Of a DNA stretch of 64,000 nt, positions 15,847 through 24,377 are shown piece by piece. Position 1 is the first letter of the stretch. Every line of letters begins with the position of its first letter. The position numbers and the translations under genes were made by a program. Source of the stretch: an uncultured Bacteroidales bacterium (lineage in GTDB: Bacteria > Bacteroidota > Bacteroidia > Bacteroidales > F082); the NCBI GenBank assembly GCA_900317055.1, contig ONFF01000002.1, forward strand, positions 150,224 through 214,223, in the 5' to 3' direction. The notes beneath the pieces were generated by a model. The model saw only the letters and a program-made list of their open reading frames with translations. It searched no databases and had not been told where the DNA came from.

Positions 15847-16923
15847 TTCTTCCAAATGAGCCTTCAAATAAAGCTTCTTCACAAACCTCATATCATGCTC
15901 AACCATGATTTTGACCAGTTCTTCGAACGAAGTCTTGCGCGGGTTCCAGCCGAGGAGCGTCTTGGCCTTGGTCGGGTCGCCAAGCAGCTGTTCCACCTCA
16001 GCGGGACGGAAGAAACGGGGATCGACCTCGACCAACGACTTGCCCGTAGCCACATCTATGCCCTTCTCATTCACACCCTCTCCTTCCCAACGCAACTCGA
16101 TACCGACATGCTTGAAAGCCAATGTGCAGAAATCGCGCACCGTATGGTACTCGCCCGTGGCGATGACGAAGTCCTCAGGCTTTTCCTGCTGCAGGATGAG
16201 CCACATGCATTCCACATAGTCCTTGGCATAGCCCCAGTCGCGGAGCGCATTAAGGTTGCCGAGATATAATTTGTCCTGATAACCCTGTTTGATGCGGGCG
16301 GCAGCGAGGGTAATCTTACGGGTAACGAAGGTCTCACCACGACGTTCGCTCTCATGGTTGAAGAGGATGCCGTTGACGGCGAACATGCCATAGCTCTCAC
16401 GATAGTTCTTCACAATCCAGAAGCCGTATTGCTTGGCCACGCCGTAGGGCGAACGCGGATAGAATGGTGTCGTCTCCTTTTGCGGCACTTCTTGCACCAG
16501 GCCAAAGAGTTCAGAAGTGGAGGCCTGATAAATCTTGCATTTCTTCTCTAGACCCAAGATGCGCACGGCCTCAAGGAGGCGCAATGTGCCTACGGCATCG
16601 GCTTCGGCAGTGTATTCGGGACAATCGAACGAAACCTTCACGTGGCTTTGGGCAGCCAGATTGTAGATTTCGTCGGGCTGCACCTTTTGGATGATGCGAA
16701 CCAAGGAAGACGAGTCGGTCATGTCGCCATAATGCAAGGTGAGGAGGCGTTTGTTCTTCATGTCGCGCACCCATTCGTCGAGATAGAGATGTTCGATGCG
16801 ACCCGTGTTGAACGAAGAAGAGCGACGAATGATGCCGTGCACTTCATAGCCTTTTTCCAAAAGGAACTCGGCAAGGAAAGAGCCGTCTTGGCCTGTGATA
16901 CCTGTGATTAAAGCGGTTTTCAT
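15841..16923 (-). CDS. gmd: GDP-mannose 4,6-dehydratase
   Basis: Makes GDP-4-keto-6-deoxy-mannose from GDP-mannose. The 360 residues carry [20 protein letters not shown] (NADP loop), [34 protein letters not shown] (catalytic Thr/Glu region), [17 protein letters not shown] (Tyr and Lys) and [17 protein letters not shown]. Length and motifs fit the family throughout. GDP-mannose would come from elsewhere. It is 6 bp downstream of the aminotransferase gene, so it belongs to the same transcription unit. Confidence 0.93.
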   Translation of the reverse strand: MKTALITGITGQDGSFLAEFLLEKGYEVHGIIRRSSSFNTGRIEHLYLDEWVRDMKNKRLLTLHYGDMTDSSSLVRIIQKVQPDEIYNLAAQSHVKVSFDCPEYTAEADAVGTLRLLEAVRILGLEKKCKIYQASTSELFGLVQEVPQKETTPFYPRSPYGVAKQYGFWIVKNYRESYGMFAVNGILFNHESERRGETFVTRKITLAAARIKQGYQDKLYLGNLNALRDWGYAKDYVECMWLILQQEKPEDFVIATGEYHTVRDFCTLAFKHVGIELRWEGEGVNEKGIDVATGKSLVEVDPRFFRPAEVEQLLGDPTKAKTLLGWNPRKTSFEELVKIMVEHDMRFVKKLYLKAHLEES

Positions 16924-16929
16924 AATATA

Positions 16930-18201
16930 CTATAACTTATTTATTATATCGACATAATTTTCAATCACATACGCCACATCTTCATCACTCAAACGGGTAT
17001 GCAATGGCAATGTCACCTCATTCTCGAAAAGATGGAAGGCATTCGGGAAGTCCTTGATGTCGAAGCCAAGAGCTTTATAGGCCGTCATCATCGGCAGGGG
17101 CTTGTAGTGAACATTGCAGGCGATGCCTCGCTCGGCCATCTTCACGATGACCTCGCGGCGTTCCTGGTCTGTTCGACCGAGGAGACGGGTAAGATAAAGA
17201 TGACCGCTGCCGGAAAAGTCAGCACCATAATGCTTCAACACAGCCACGGGCAGGTTGGCCAAAACGGCATCGTAGGCCTCAATGATTTGACGGCGACGCG
17301 CCAGCAAGCCTTGATAGCGGCTCAGCTGTGCCAAGCCGATGCCTGCCATGATGTCGGTCATGTTGCATTTGTACCATGGACCAATGACATCATACTCCCA
17401 AGAGCCCAGTTGGGTCTTGGCCAAGGCATCCTTATTCTGTCCATGTAGCGAGAATAATTGTGCAATACGGTAAAGCAGCCCGTTCCAAGTTTCCCCTTCA
17501 ATATAAGGCACCGTTGGCATATAATCTCCCAACTCTCCATTCTCCACTCTCGACTCGCCAAAAGGCAGGTTCCACACCATGGCACCGCCCTCGGCAGTGG
17601 TGAGGTTCTTCACGGCATGGAAGCTGAACGAGGAGAAGTCGGCGATGGCGCCTGCCATCTTGCCGTGCCATTGCGCACCGAAGGCATGGGCGGCGTCGGC
17701 AGCCACGATGATGTGGCCTATCCGTTTCTGGATAGCATTTGCGGGACGGAAAAGCTGCCTCTTGGCTTCCACCACGGCATACACCTTGTCATAATCGCAG
17801 ACAATGCCTCCCAAATCCACGGGACAGATCACCTTGGTGTGCTCCGTGATGGCTTCGGCCAACTTGTCGTAGTCCATCTCCACGCAGTCGGGCTGGCTAT
17901 CCACCAACACGAGCTTGCAGCCCACATGTTGGGTGACAGATGCCGAAGCCGTGTAGGTATAGGCCGGCACGATGACCTCATCCTCAGGGCCTACGCCAAT
18001 CAGCCGCAGCACCATCTCCATGGCGGCGGTGGCAGAGCTAAGACAGACAGCCTTGGGCAAGCCTAAATAAGATGCTATCTGACGCTCAAATTCCTTGGTC
18101 TTAGGACCTGTGGTAATCCAGCCACTTAATATGGCCTCAGATGCTAGTTTGGCTTCCGCTTCCGACATATCCGGAGGGGAAAAAGAAATATTTCTTTGCA
18201 T
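16930..18201 (-). CDS. DegT-family sugar aminotransferase with repeat-derived insertion
   Basis: A PLP aminotransferase: PAYTYTASASVTQHVG, VVAADAAHAFGA-like IIVAADAAHAFGAQWHG (165-180) and PLP lysine 198 in SFHAVKNLTTAEGG. Likely forms an amino sugar from a keto nucleotide sugar, perhaps the dTDP-4-keto-6-deoxyglucose made by RfbA/RfbB. Start at ATG 18199-18201 was preferred over the ATG three codons earlier. Residues about 215-231 (GESRVENGELGDYMPTV) are encoded by cgagagtggagaatggagag followed by ttgggag, the same style as nearby intergenic repeats, and replace a short loop between the strand MVWNLP and WNGLLYRIAQLFSLHGQ. Confidence 0.83.
   Translation of the reverse strand: MQRNISFSPPDMSEAEAKLASEAILSGWITTGPKTKEFERQIASYLGLPKAVCLSSATAAMEMVLRLIGVGPEDEVIVPAYTYTASASVTQHVGCKLVLVDSQPDCVEMDYDKLAEAITEHTKVICPVDLGGIVCDYDKVYAVVEAKRQLFRPANAIQKRIGHIIVAADAAHAFGAQWHGKMAGAIADFSSFSFHAVKNLTTAEGGAMVWNLPFGESRVENGELGDYMPTVPYIEGETWNGLLYRIAQLFSLHGQNKDALAKTQLGSWEYDVIGPWYKCNMTDIMAGIGLAQLSRYQGLLARRRQIIEAYDAVLANLPVAVLKHYGADFSGSGHLYLTRLLGRTDQERREVIVKMAERGIACNVHYKPLPMMTAYKALGFDIKDFPNAFHLFENEVTLPLHTRLSDEDVAYVIENYVDIINKL
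17509..17559 (-). repeat. gagagtggagaatggagagt repeat in frame
   Basis: Minus strand units gagagtggagaatggagagt then tgggag lie inside the aminotransferase gene and keep the frame. Confidence 0.5.
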
Positions 18202-18231
18202 TATAGTCATGTTTATTACAATTATCAGATT

Positions 18232-18268
18232 TTTGGATTATTGAGTTACTTGGATTATTGAGTTACTT
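18232..18268. repeat. tandem ttggattattgagttac
   Basis: Two direct copies of ttggattattgagttac (after ttttggattattgagttac) lie between the aminotransferase start and the acyltransferase stop. Confidence 0.5.
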
Positions 18269-18705
18269 TATTCTTTTCTGCGACCATTATTAATAATTTT
18301 TCCCTCACGAACCTCAACATCTATCTTCACCACTTTTGCAGGATTCCCAACAACTATACAATTACTAGGGATGTCTTTAGTGACTATACTTCCAGCACCC
18401 ACAACTACTTGATTTCCAATATTTACACCTGGCATTATCATAGCATTTGTTCCTATGATACAATTCTCTCCGATAATAGGGGGAACAAAATAATCGCGGC
18501 AATTATCGTGTGCCAATATCATGGATCCGGCAAGTATTCGCGTACCATCGCCGATATGGATTCCACGAATTCCCTTATCCAATAATGCTTTATGAGAGAT
18601 TATCACATCGTTTCCTATGTTGTGATGATAAATATGCCTATACTTCCAAACTTCCCATTTTGAAGTTAAAAGCCAAATTTTCCTTCTAAATGCACCAAGT
18701 GTCAT
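18268..18705 (-). CDS. hexapeptide-repeat acyltransferase, 145 aa
   Basis: A left-handed beta-helix transferase of the maltose/serine acetyltransferase class: IHIGDGTRILAGSMILAHDN, GENCIIGTNAMIMPGVNIGN and VVVGAGSIVTKDIPSNCIV form the coils, ending in VGNPAKVVK. The His in LAHDN is the likely catalytic base. It should move an acetyl or other acyl group to a sugar. It follows the KASIII gene by 10 bp and ends the first acyl cassette, the same position as the larger LbH gene 41977-42762 in the second cassette. Confidence 0.8.
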   Translation of the reverse strand: MTLGAFRRKIWLLTSKWEVWKYRHIYHHNIGNDVIISHKALLDKGIRGIHIGDGTRILAGSMILAHDNCRDYFVPPIIGENCIIGTNAMIMPGVNIGNQVVVGAGSIVTKDIPSNCIVVGNPAKVVKIDVEVREGKIINNGRRKE

Positions 18706-18715
18706 ATTCTATATT

Positions 18716-19771
18716 TTATAAATGTTTCACATTTTCCACCACCATCTTCTGTGTCTTCAGTATCATCGTGCCCCAAGTAAGACCAAGACCGAAAGAAGAA
18801 CAGACTAATGTGAGCGGGCGGGATTGTAACTCTTCCCGGAGATTATAGGTCATCAACATGGGCACAGAAGCACCGCCCAAGTTGCCGAATTCCTGAAGGT
18901 CGTAAGGGGTCTTCTCCAATGGGAGTTTTAGCTTCTTCACGATTCTGTCCACAATCAGCTTGTTGGCCTGATGGATAAGGAAGAAGTCGACGTTCTCGGT
19001 ATTCAACCCATATTTTTCCATGAGGTTCTTAATGCTGATAGGTGGCCTCGAAATAGCGAAGGATAACACGCTCATGCCTTCTATCAGCGTATCTTTGGGC
19101 GCACGAATGATGCCATTGCCAAAGTCTTCCTCGATGAACGACTCTGCCGTGATGGGATGACGATAACCACCATGCGGCGTAATCAATGCTTGATAGCCAG
19201 AGCCTAAAGTATTGAACTCGATGATGATGTCTTCCGCAGTAGGGTCATACTCTAAGGCCATGGCCGTGCCGCTGTCGCCGAACAAAGGCACACGGCTCTT
19301 GTCCTTCAACGAACCCATGCGAAGTGCCGTATCGCCCACCAACAACAAAGCTCGTTTTACCGTTCCAGCACTCAACAGATTGCCCGCCACATTGATGGCA
19401 TACATACTACCACAACACCCCATCGGAATGTCCAATACGAAAGTACTAGTCGGCAAGCCCATACGATGCTGCAGGATACCTGCCGTTGGCGGGGTCTTGT
19501 AGTCGCCAGTCACCGAGCCGAACACCAGCACATCGATGCTTTCCTTTTCCCAACCCAAAGCAGCCAACAGGCGCTCGGCAGCATCTTGGCAGAGGTCGGA
19601 AGTGCAAAGGTCGTCGGGACCGATGTAACGGTTCTTGATGCCAACCGTGTTGTCAAAGATATCGGCTTCTTCTTGAGTGAAGATGTCGAAGTCGGCAGTC
19701 TTCACTGCATGGTTCGGGACGGTGCCCGTCACGCCGCGCACTGCCACATTCTTGATTTCCCAAAGTGCCAT
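18716..19771 (-). CDS. KASIII-type 3-oxoacyl-ACP synthase, cassette 1
   Basis: A thiolase-fold condensing enzyme of 351 residues. The triad is complete: Cys119 in DIPMGCCGSMYAI, His267 in LIHQAN and Asn297 in EFGNLGGAS. It should condense an acyl starter with an extender on the partner ACP, or transfer an acyl group, as KASIII-like enzymes in sugar-modifying clusters do. Its ATG overlaps the ACP stop (TAATG at 19769-19773), so the pair is made together. The paralogue 42775-43830 is collinear over the full length, with the same triad numbering. Confidence 0.87.
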   Translation of the reverse strand: MALWEIKNVAVRGVTGTVPNHAVKTADFDIFTQEEADIFDNTVGIKNRYIGPDDLCTSDLCQDAAERLLAALGWEKESIDVLVFGSVTGDYKTPPTAGILQHRMGLPTSTFVLDIPMGCCGSMYAINVAGNLLSAGTVKRALLLVGDTALRMGSLKDKSRVPLFGDSGTAMALEYDPTAEDIIIEFNTLGSGYQALITPHGGYRHPITAESFIEEDFGNGIIRAPKDTLIEGMSVLSFAISRPPISIKNLMEKYGLNTENVDFFLIHQANKLIVDRIVKKLKLPLEKTPYDLQEFGNLGGASVPMLMTYNLREELQSRPLTLVCSSFGLGLTWGTMILKTQKMVVENVKHL

Positions 19772-20010
19772 TACAATTCGATTTCGTATTTACCGAGGAT
19801 GGCCTTGGCATTGTCGTAAGAGGTAAACTCGAGGATGTCCTCAGGGTCGAGCATGATGTCGAAAGCGTCCTCAACAGCCGATGTGAGGCTCAATTGGCGA
19901 ACGCTGTCCCAACCATCGATGGCTTTGTTGTCGAAACCGGCACCTAAAGCCGAAACATCCACGGAAAACACTTCGCAGAAGATATTGTTCAGTTTTTCTA
20001 AATTGTTCAT
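19771..20010 (-). CDS. acyl carrier protein, cassette 1 (a)
   Basis: 79 residues, acidic, with the phosphopantetheine site GWDSVRQLSL (Ser36). Carries the acyl chain as a thioester between the AMP-forming ligase (24 bp upstream) and the KASIII it overlaps. The paralogue at 43830-44069 has the same GWDSVRQLSL site. Confidence 0.88.
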   Translation of the reverse strand: MNNLEKLNNIFCEVFSVDVSALGAGFDNKAIDGWDSVRQLSLTSAVEDAFDIMLDPEDILEFTSYDNAKAILGKYEIEL

Positions 20011-20033
20011 GATTAAACTTTTATATTGATTGT

Positions 20034-21413
20034 TTATTGATTTATCACTTTTCCAGCTTCGTTGCGCAGAATTGCGTCAACAAATTGTATCTCTATATTC
20101 TTGTGGAACAGATGGGTCTTCTCTTCGATGAACGCAGGCAACACATCAACAAGCTCGGGCTTCGTGACAAGGACAATCAGTTTCTCATCATTGCCCTTGC
20201 AGTAGCAGTCGGCCTTATATTCCGACTTGATGAGATTCTCCACCTCATCCAAACCGATGCGCAAGCCGAAGATCTTCAGGAAACGTTTCAAACGTCCCAC
20301 GATGAAATAGCAACCGTCGGCATCACGATGCGCCAAGTCGCCCGTGTGCATCACGCCATGGTTCTCATCACCTTTGAGTAGGTCTTCCCTACTATTGGCA
20401 TAGCCCATTGTGACATTCTCGCCTCGATACACCATCTCTCCTGTTGCTTCGCCCTCGAAGGTCTCGTTGCCATTTTCATCAACGATGGACAACTGCCCTC
20501 CTGGCTCAGCCATTCCAATGCTACAAGTTTTTTCCATAGCCAGTTCAGCAGGAAGATACGCCATACGTGCAGTACATTCTGACTGTCCGTAGGTGGCAAT
20601 GAACTTCTTACCCTTGTCATGGGCATATTGCGCCAAGGCCTTGAACATCTCCTCGGTCAACTTGCCACCACCTTGCGTGATGATTTGCAGGTTGGGTAAG
20701 TCCATTCTCGTGAAGCGCATCTTCATCAGCAGATCGTAGCTGTATGGCACACCTGTGAAACTGGTGGCCTCTTTCAACATGGTCCAGAAGCCCCTGTCTA
20801 ACAAAGAACGGCCTGAGAGCAACAAAGTTGCGCCTGCCAACAAGTGGCTCGCGATGACAGAGAGCCCCATGGTATAGTGCATAGGCAGGATGGCCATGGC
20901 CTTTTCGGTGCCGTCCATTTGAAACATTCGCCTCACGTTATCGGCATTGGACTCGATATTGTGCAGGCTGTGACGCACCAACTTAGGACTTCCTGTAGAA
21001 CCCGAGGTGGGTAGAAGCAAGGCAAGGTCGGGATGCATGGCTACAGGGGCATTTCCTGTTTTCAATAAGGAGTAACCATGTGACGAAAACACCTTTTCAT
21101 AGCCCAGTTTCTCGACCATCCCATCAGGAACCCAAAGGTATTCGGGCTGATAGAGATTGTATAAGGCGGTGAAAAGAGTCTCTTCCGTCTTGGCACTCAA
21201 AATGAGTGGTACAATGCCATTGGAAAGCGAACCCAGATAGCCCAGCAGAGAACCGTTGCAGTTCTCGGCCATCAGGAATATCAACGACCGCTTTGGCAGA
21301 TGTTGCTTGAGCTCTTCTGAAAAGTCGCACAAGTCACCGTAGGTCAGCTGTTCTCCGCTATCGTCAATGACAGCTATCTTATCTTTTGGCTTTTTATCTA
21401 AATCTAAAAACAT
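20034..21413 (-). CDS. AMP-forming acyl-ACP/CoA ligase, cassette 1
   Basis: A 459-residue ANL-superfamily enzyme, shorter than most acyl-CoA ligases. Core motifs: PTSGSTGSPK (135-144), TYGQSECTARM, HTGDLAHRDADGCYF, GRLKRFLKIFGLRIGLDEVE and a C-terminal catalytic Lys455 in NEAGKVINQ. It should adenylate a carboxylic acid and load it on the ACP encoded next. In the second cassette the equivalent gene starts 5 bp after the SDR; here 529 bp containing a GxxExxY element intervene. Confidence 0.87.
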   Translation of the reverse strand: MFLDLDKKPKDKIAVIDDSGEQLTYGDLCDFSEELKQHLPKRSLIFLMAENCNGSLLGYLGSLSNGIVPLILSAKTEETLFTALYNLYQPEYLWVPDGMVEKLGYEKVFSSHGYSLLKTGNAPVAMHPDLALLLPTSGSTGSPKLVRHSLHNIESNADNVRRMFQMDGTEKAMAILPMHYTMGLSVIASHLLAGATLLLSGRSLLDRGFWTMLKEATSFTGVPYSYDLLMKMRFTRMDLPNLQIITQGGGKLTEEMFKALAQYAHDKGKKFIATYGQSECTARMAYLPAELAMEKTCSIGMAEPGGQLSIVDENGNETFEGEATGEMVYRGENVTMGYANSREDLLKGDENHGVMHTGDLAHRDADGCYFIVGRLKRFLKIFGLRIGLDEVENLIKSEYKADCYCKGNDEKLIVLVTKPELVDVLPAFIEEKTHLFHKNIEIQFVDAILRNEAGKVINQ

Positions 21414-21439
21414 TGTTTTCTCACCGAAATGATAGTATT

Positions 21440-21946
21440 AGTTTCACACAGAAATCACAGAAATCACGGAAATTTGCTTGCCTGCGGCAAGCGGACGTTT
21501 GGGGTCAATTCACAATTCGCTTCATCGATGACAAGATGTCTTCGGTGTTGAAGTTTACAAGAAGACCTACTCTCTTATTCATCAGTCGGAGGTAAGTAAG
21601 CAATTGTTTATAAAACACATTCTTCATTTCCTCTACTGATTTAAGTTCGATTATGACCTGATTCTCTACGAGAAGATCAAGTCTGAGCTCTGTTTTCAAC
21701 ACAATGCCTTTGTATTTGATTGGCACTTGCACTTGACGCTCTACCGTCAGACCTCGTTTCTCTAATTCAAAACATAAAGCTTCCTCATAAACCGACTCCA
21801 GCAAACCCGGACCCAGTTCTTTGTACACATCATAGACAGCACCCCGAATCTCATATGTTATTTCGTTGTCCGTCATTTTGCGTCAGCAAAACTTTTCTGT
21901 GCTTTCCGTGTTTTCTGTGTGACTATTATATTTTCTGTGTGACTAA
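21440..21946. mobile_element. cacagaaat-palindrome element with GxxExxY gene
   Basis: Left arm 21449-21475: ttcacacagaaatcacagaa then atcacggaaa, followed by hairpin gcttgcctgcggcaagc. Right arm 21890-21945, reversed: ttttctgtgctttccgtgtt then ttctgtgtgac, with a partial second copy. The arms are inverted around the gene. The right arm begins at the SDR stop codon. The parallel cassette at 45457-45461 has only 5 bp here. Confidence 0.72.
21505..21876 (-). CDS. GxxExxY protein
   Basis: A 123-residue intact member. The N-terminal signature is ELGPGLLESVYEEAL (G-L-L-E-S-V-Y), followed by a PDDEXK-like core, LRLDLLVENQVIIELKSVEE (Asp ... Glu-x-Lys), then LLTYLRLMNKRVGLLVNFN. The core suggests a nuclease-like fold; the function of the family is not established. 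It is encoded between inverted repeat arms inside the acyl cassette and has no counterpart in cassette 2. Confidence 0.88.
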   Translation of the reverse strand: MTDNEITYEIRGAVYDVYKELGPGLLESVYEEALCFELEKRGLTVERQVQVPIKYKGIVLKTELRLDLLVENQVIIELKSVEEMKNVFYKQLLTYLRLMNKRVGLLVNFNTEDILSSMKRIVN

Positions 21947-22701
21947 ATAGAAGCACAGCCATCCACACCCAAGATATGCCCACTGATGTAGGATGCCCTA
22001 TCAGAGGCAAGAAAAGCCACTGCGTTGGCCACATCCTGAGGCGTGCCAAGGCGCCCGAGGGCGATGCGGCTGATGCGTTGGTCAATCTTGTCGCCCGAGG
22101 CTTCATAAAGCTCCTCAAAGCGTTCCGTCTTGATGATACCTGGAGCCACAGCATTCACCCTGATTTGCATGGGTGAAAGTTCCTTGGCGGCACTCTTGGT
22201 GGCAGCGATGACCGCACCTTTGGTAGAGCTATAAGCCACTTGTCCAGGTGAACCAACTACACCAGTAATCGAGGCAATGTTAACAATACTGCCGCCACCC
22301 GTGCGGGCCATCAAGCGCGAGGCAATCTGCATCATATCGATGACGGCGAACACGTTGACGGCATACATCTTTTCAAGCAACGGCTTGGTCACCATGCCCA
22401 ATTTCTGGTTTTGGATGATAGCGGCATTGTTCACCACCACATCTATCCGTCCTTCGGCCTTGTGGATGGACATCAAGCCGTTCTTGAGTGCGGCACTGTC
22501 GGTTACGTCCATCACCATGGGTACGATTTTGGTGCCGTATTCTGCGGCTTTTTCTGTTGCCCATGGCTCCATATCGCCTATGGCTAAATCGGCACAATAC
22601 ACCACCGCACCATCGGAAGCCAGTTGATTGGCAATCACACGGCCTATGCCACGACCTGCGCCAGTGACAAGGCAAATCTTTTTTTCAAGTAGTCTTTCCA
22701 T
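21943..22701 (-). CDS. SDR, FabG-like reductase, cassette 1 (a)
   Basis: Classical short-chain dehydrogenase of 252 residues: TGAGRGIG cofactor loop (14-21), NNAAI, and the catalytic Tyr/Lys in YSSTKGAVIAATKSAAKEL. It probably reduces a 3-oxoacyl-ACP to the 3-hydroxy form, or a keto sugar. The full-length paralogue is at 45462-46217. The stop codon directly meets the repeat element. Confidence 0.86.
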   Translation of the reverse strand: MERLLEKKICLVTGAGRGIGRVIANQLASDGAVVYCADLAIGDMEPWATEKAAEYGTKIVPMVMDVTDSAALKNGLMSIHKAEGRIDVVVNNAAIIQNQKLGMVTKPLLEKMYAVNVFAVIDMMQIASRLMARTGGGSIVNIASITGVVGSPGQVAYSSTKGAVIAATKSAAKELSPMQIRVNAVAPGIIKTERFEELYEASGDKIDQRISRIALGRLGTPQDVANAVAFLASDRASYISGHILGVDGCASI

Positions 22702-22716
22702 ACTATTCCTATGTTA

Positions 22717-23469
22717 TTATCCCAAGGTCATACCTCCGTCTATCTTCAAAGCAGTGCCCGTCACAAAAGATGAAGCATCCGATAGCAAATAAGCTACTCC
22801 TAATGCGATGTCAACAGGTTTGGCAAACCTTCTCAAGGGATAATTCTGCATCTCCTTTTGTTTTTCCTCCTCCGTAAAACCACCTATCAAAGCCGTCTCA
22901 ACCATTCCTGGGTTCACACTGTTGCAGCGGATTCCCTTGGGTCCCATCTCCAATGCCACCGTGCGCATGAAAGCATCGATACCGCATTTCGTGGTGGCAT
23001 AAATGGCATTCCCGATAGACACTCGATAAACCCCTGCCGCGCTGGCGGTAAACACAATAGAACCTCCTTTGTTGATTTTTTTCTTTTTCAACAACGCCTT
23101 GGTCAGAAGTATGGGTGCGTTCAGGTTGATACTTTGGATTCGCTGGAGTTCTTCATTGGTGATGAAAGGAACGGGTATAAGCCTCATTACGCCTGCGTTG
23201 CATACCAAACCATCCAAAGAGGGGCAATTTTCAACCAGAGCCTTGAGACTCGTTTCGTCTGTCAAATCAGAGGGAATGGCTATATGATTACCATTTGAAA
23301 CTGGGGGCAACGATTCTAACACATTTTGCAAAGGCTCCTCACGGATATCGGTCAGCACCACACGGGCTCCAAGACCGACAAGCACCCTTGCTGTTTCGCT
23401 ACCGATGCCTCCGGCGGCGCCTGTAATAAGAATGGTTTTACCTTCCAAAGAAAAAGGGTTACAACTCAT
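22717..23469 (-). CDS. SDR, FabG-like reductase, cassette 1 (b)
   Basis: A 250-residue short-chain dehydrogenase with TGAAGGIGSETARVL, CNAGVM, FTASAAGVYRVS and catalytic YATTKCGIDAFMRTVALEM. Start overlaps the upstream ACP stop by 4 bp. It is the intact relative of the decayed gene at 46225-46962, so it may serve both cassettes. Substrate not known; its neighbours suggest an ACP-bound oxoacyl chain. Confidence 0.85.
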   Translation of the reverse strand: MSCNPFSLEGKTILITGAAGGIGSETARVLVGLGARVVLTDIREEPLQNVLESLPPVSNGNHIAIPSDLTDETSLKALVENCPSLDGLVCNAGVMRLIPVPFITNEELQRIQSINLNAPILLTKALLKKKKINKGGSIVFTASAAGVYRVSIGNAIYATTKCGIDAFMRTVALEMGPKGIRCNSVNPGMVETALIGGFTEEEKQKEMQNYPLRRFAKPVDIALGVAYLLSDASSFVTGTALKIDGGMTLG

Positions 23470-23702
23470 TTCTCCGCCTTACTTTGCACGAGGTTGAACA
23501 AATCTTGAATGGTGACACACGCTTTCATATCGTTACCATCGATGGTAACGCTGTATTCCTCATCAACCATCAAAATGATGGAGAGCGCAATTAAGGAAGT
23601 GTATTCCTCCAAGTCGTGGAACACGGTTTCGGGCTTGAATTCGCTGATGTCGGTCTCGTCGAACTGTTCAGCGAAATGTTCGATAAATTTATTGATTTCC
23701 AT
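23466..23702 (-). CDS. acyl carrier protein, cassette 1 (b), variant site
   Basis: 78 residues with the ACP helix layout. The attachment region is LEEYTSLIAL (Ser36), Thr-Ser-Leu instead of Asp-Ser-Leu. It begins the first acyl cassette and overlaps the SDR downstream by 4 bp. Paralogue at 46987-47223 has WSSL. Confidence 0.78.
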   Translation of the reverse strand: MEINKFIEHFAEQFDETDISEFKPETVFHDLEEYTSLIALSIILMVDEEYSVTIDGNDMKACVTIQDLFNLVQSKAEK

Positions 23703-23722
23703 AGTTTTTTTGTTAATTATTC

Positions 23723-24361
23723 TTATTCGACTTTAATTAGTTTGCTACTTGTTGACATATATTTTCCTGGTTCTTTCAGATTCTTTGCAACAATGCATCC
23801 AATGCCTATCCATACATCGTTACAAACGGTGATATGATCAGCAATACAGACACTTAATCCAACAAACGACCTTTCACCTATCTCGCAAAAGCCCGCCATA
23901 TAATCTCTACCAGAAAAATATGAATGACTATGAACATGTGAATCATGACCGATAAGACAATTGCCATGAACAAACACATTGTCGTCAATAACTGTATGGG
24001 CGGCAATGGTTGTGTGAGGTCCAACATACACCCCTTCTCCTAATTTGGCACTGTCACTTATTTCAGCTGATTTCGAAATAATGTTAGCAAAAGGAACTTT
24101 CCCTTTTAACTGATTATAGAACAATTCTCTTAAATCAAATCTGGTATAACCTACAGCAATAAAAATACAGTCAAACAGATTATTATTATAATCAGCTATC
24201 GCATCAAGCACTGTACCCAGAACAGGTCTACCAAACACTATGCTTCCTCGGGGTTCAATATTATCATAGTAACCCACCACTTCAAAGTCATTTGTTTGAA
24301 TTGCAAAATCCGTAATCTGTTCTGCAAATTCCTTTGTTCCGACAATCGTTAGTCTCTTCAT
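23723..24361 (-). CDS. PglD/NeuD-type sugar acyltransferase
   Basis: 212 residues with an N-terminal Rossmann-like domain (LTIVGTKEFAEQITDFAI) and a C-terminal left-handed beta-helix (AKLGEGVYVGPHTTIAAHTV, IDDNVFVHGNCLIGHDSHVH, GERSFVGLSVCIADHITV). This two-domain form acetylates an amino sugar or O-acetylates sialic acid-like sugars. The His in IGHDSHVH is a likely base. It sits between the phosphoglycosyltransferase gene and cassette 1, so it could finish an N-acylated amino sugar used by that transferase. Confidence 0.82.
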   Translation of the reverse strand: MKRLTIVGTKEFAEQITDFAIQTNDFEVVGYYDNIEPRGSIVFGRPVLGTVLDAIADYNNNLFDCIFIAVGYTRFDLRELFYNQLKGKVPFANIISKSAEISDSAKLGEGVYVGPHTTIAAHTVIDDNVFVHGNCLIGHDSHVHSHSYFSGRDYMAGFCEIGERSFVGLSVCIADHITVCNDVWIGIGCIVAKNLKEPGKYMSTSSKLIKVE

Positions 24362-24377
24362 ATTTTGGATAATTTTT

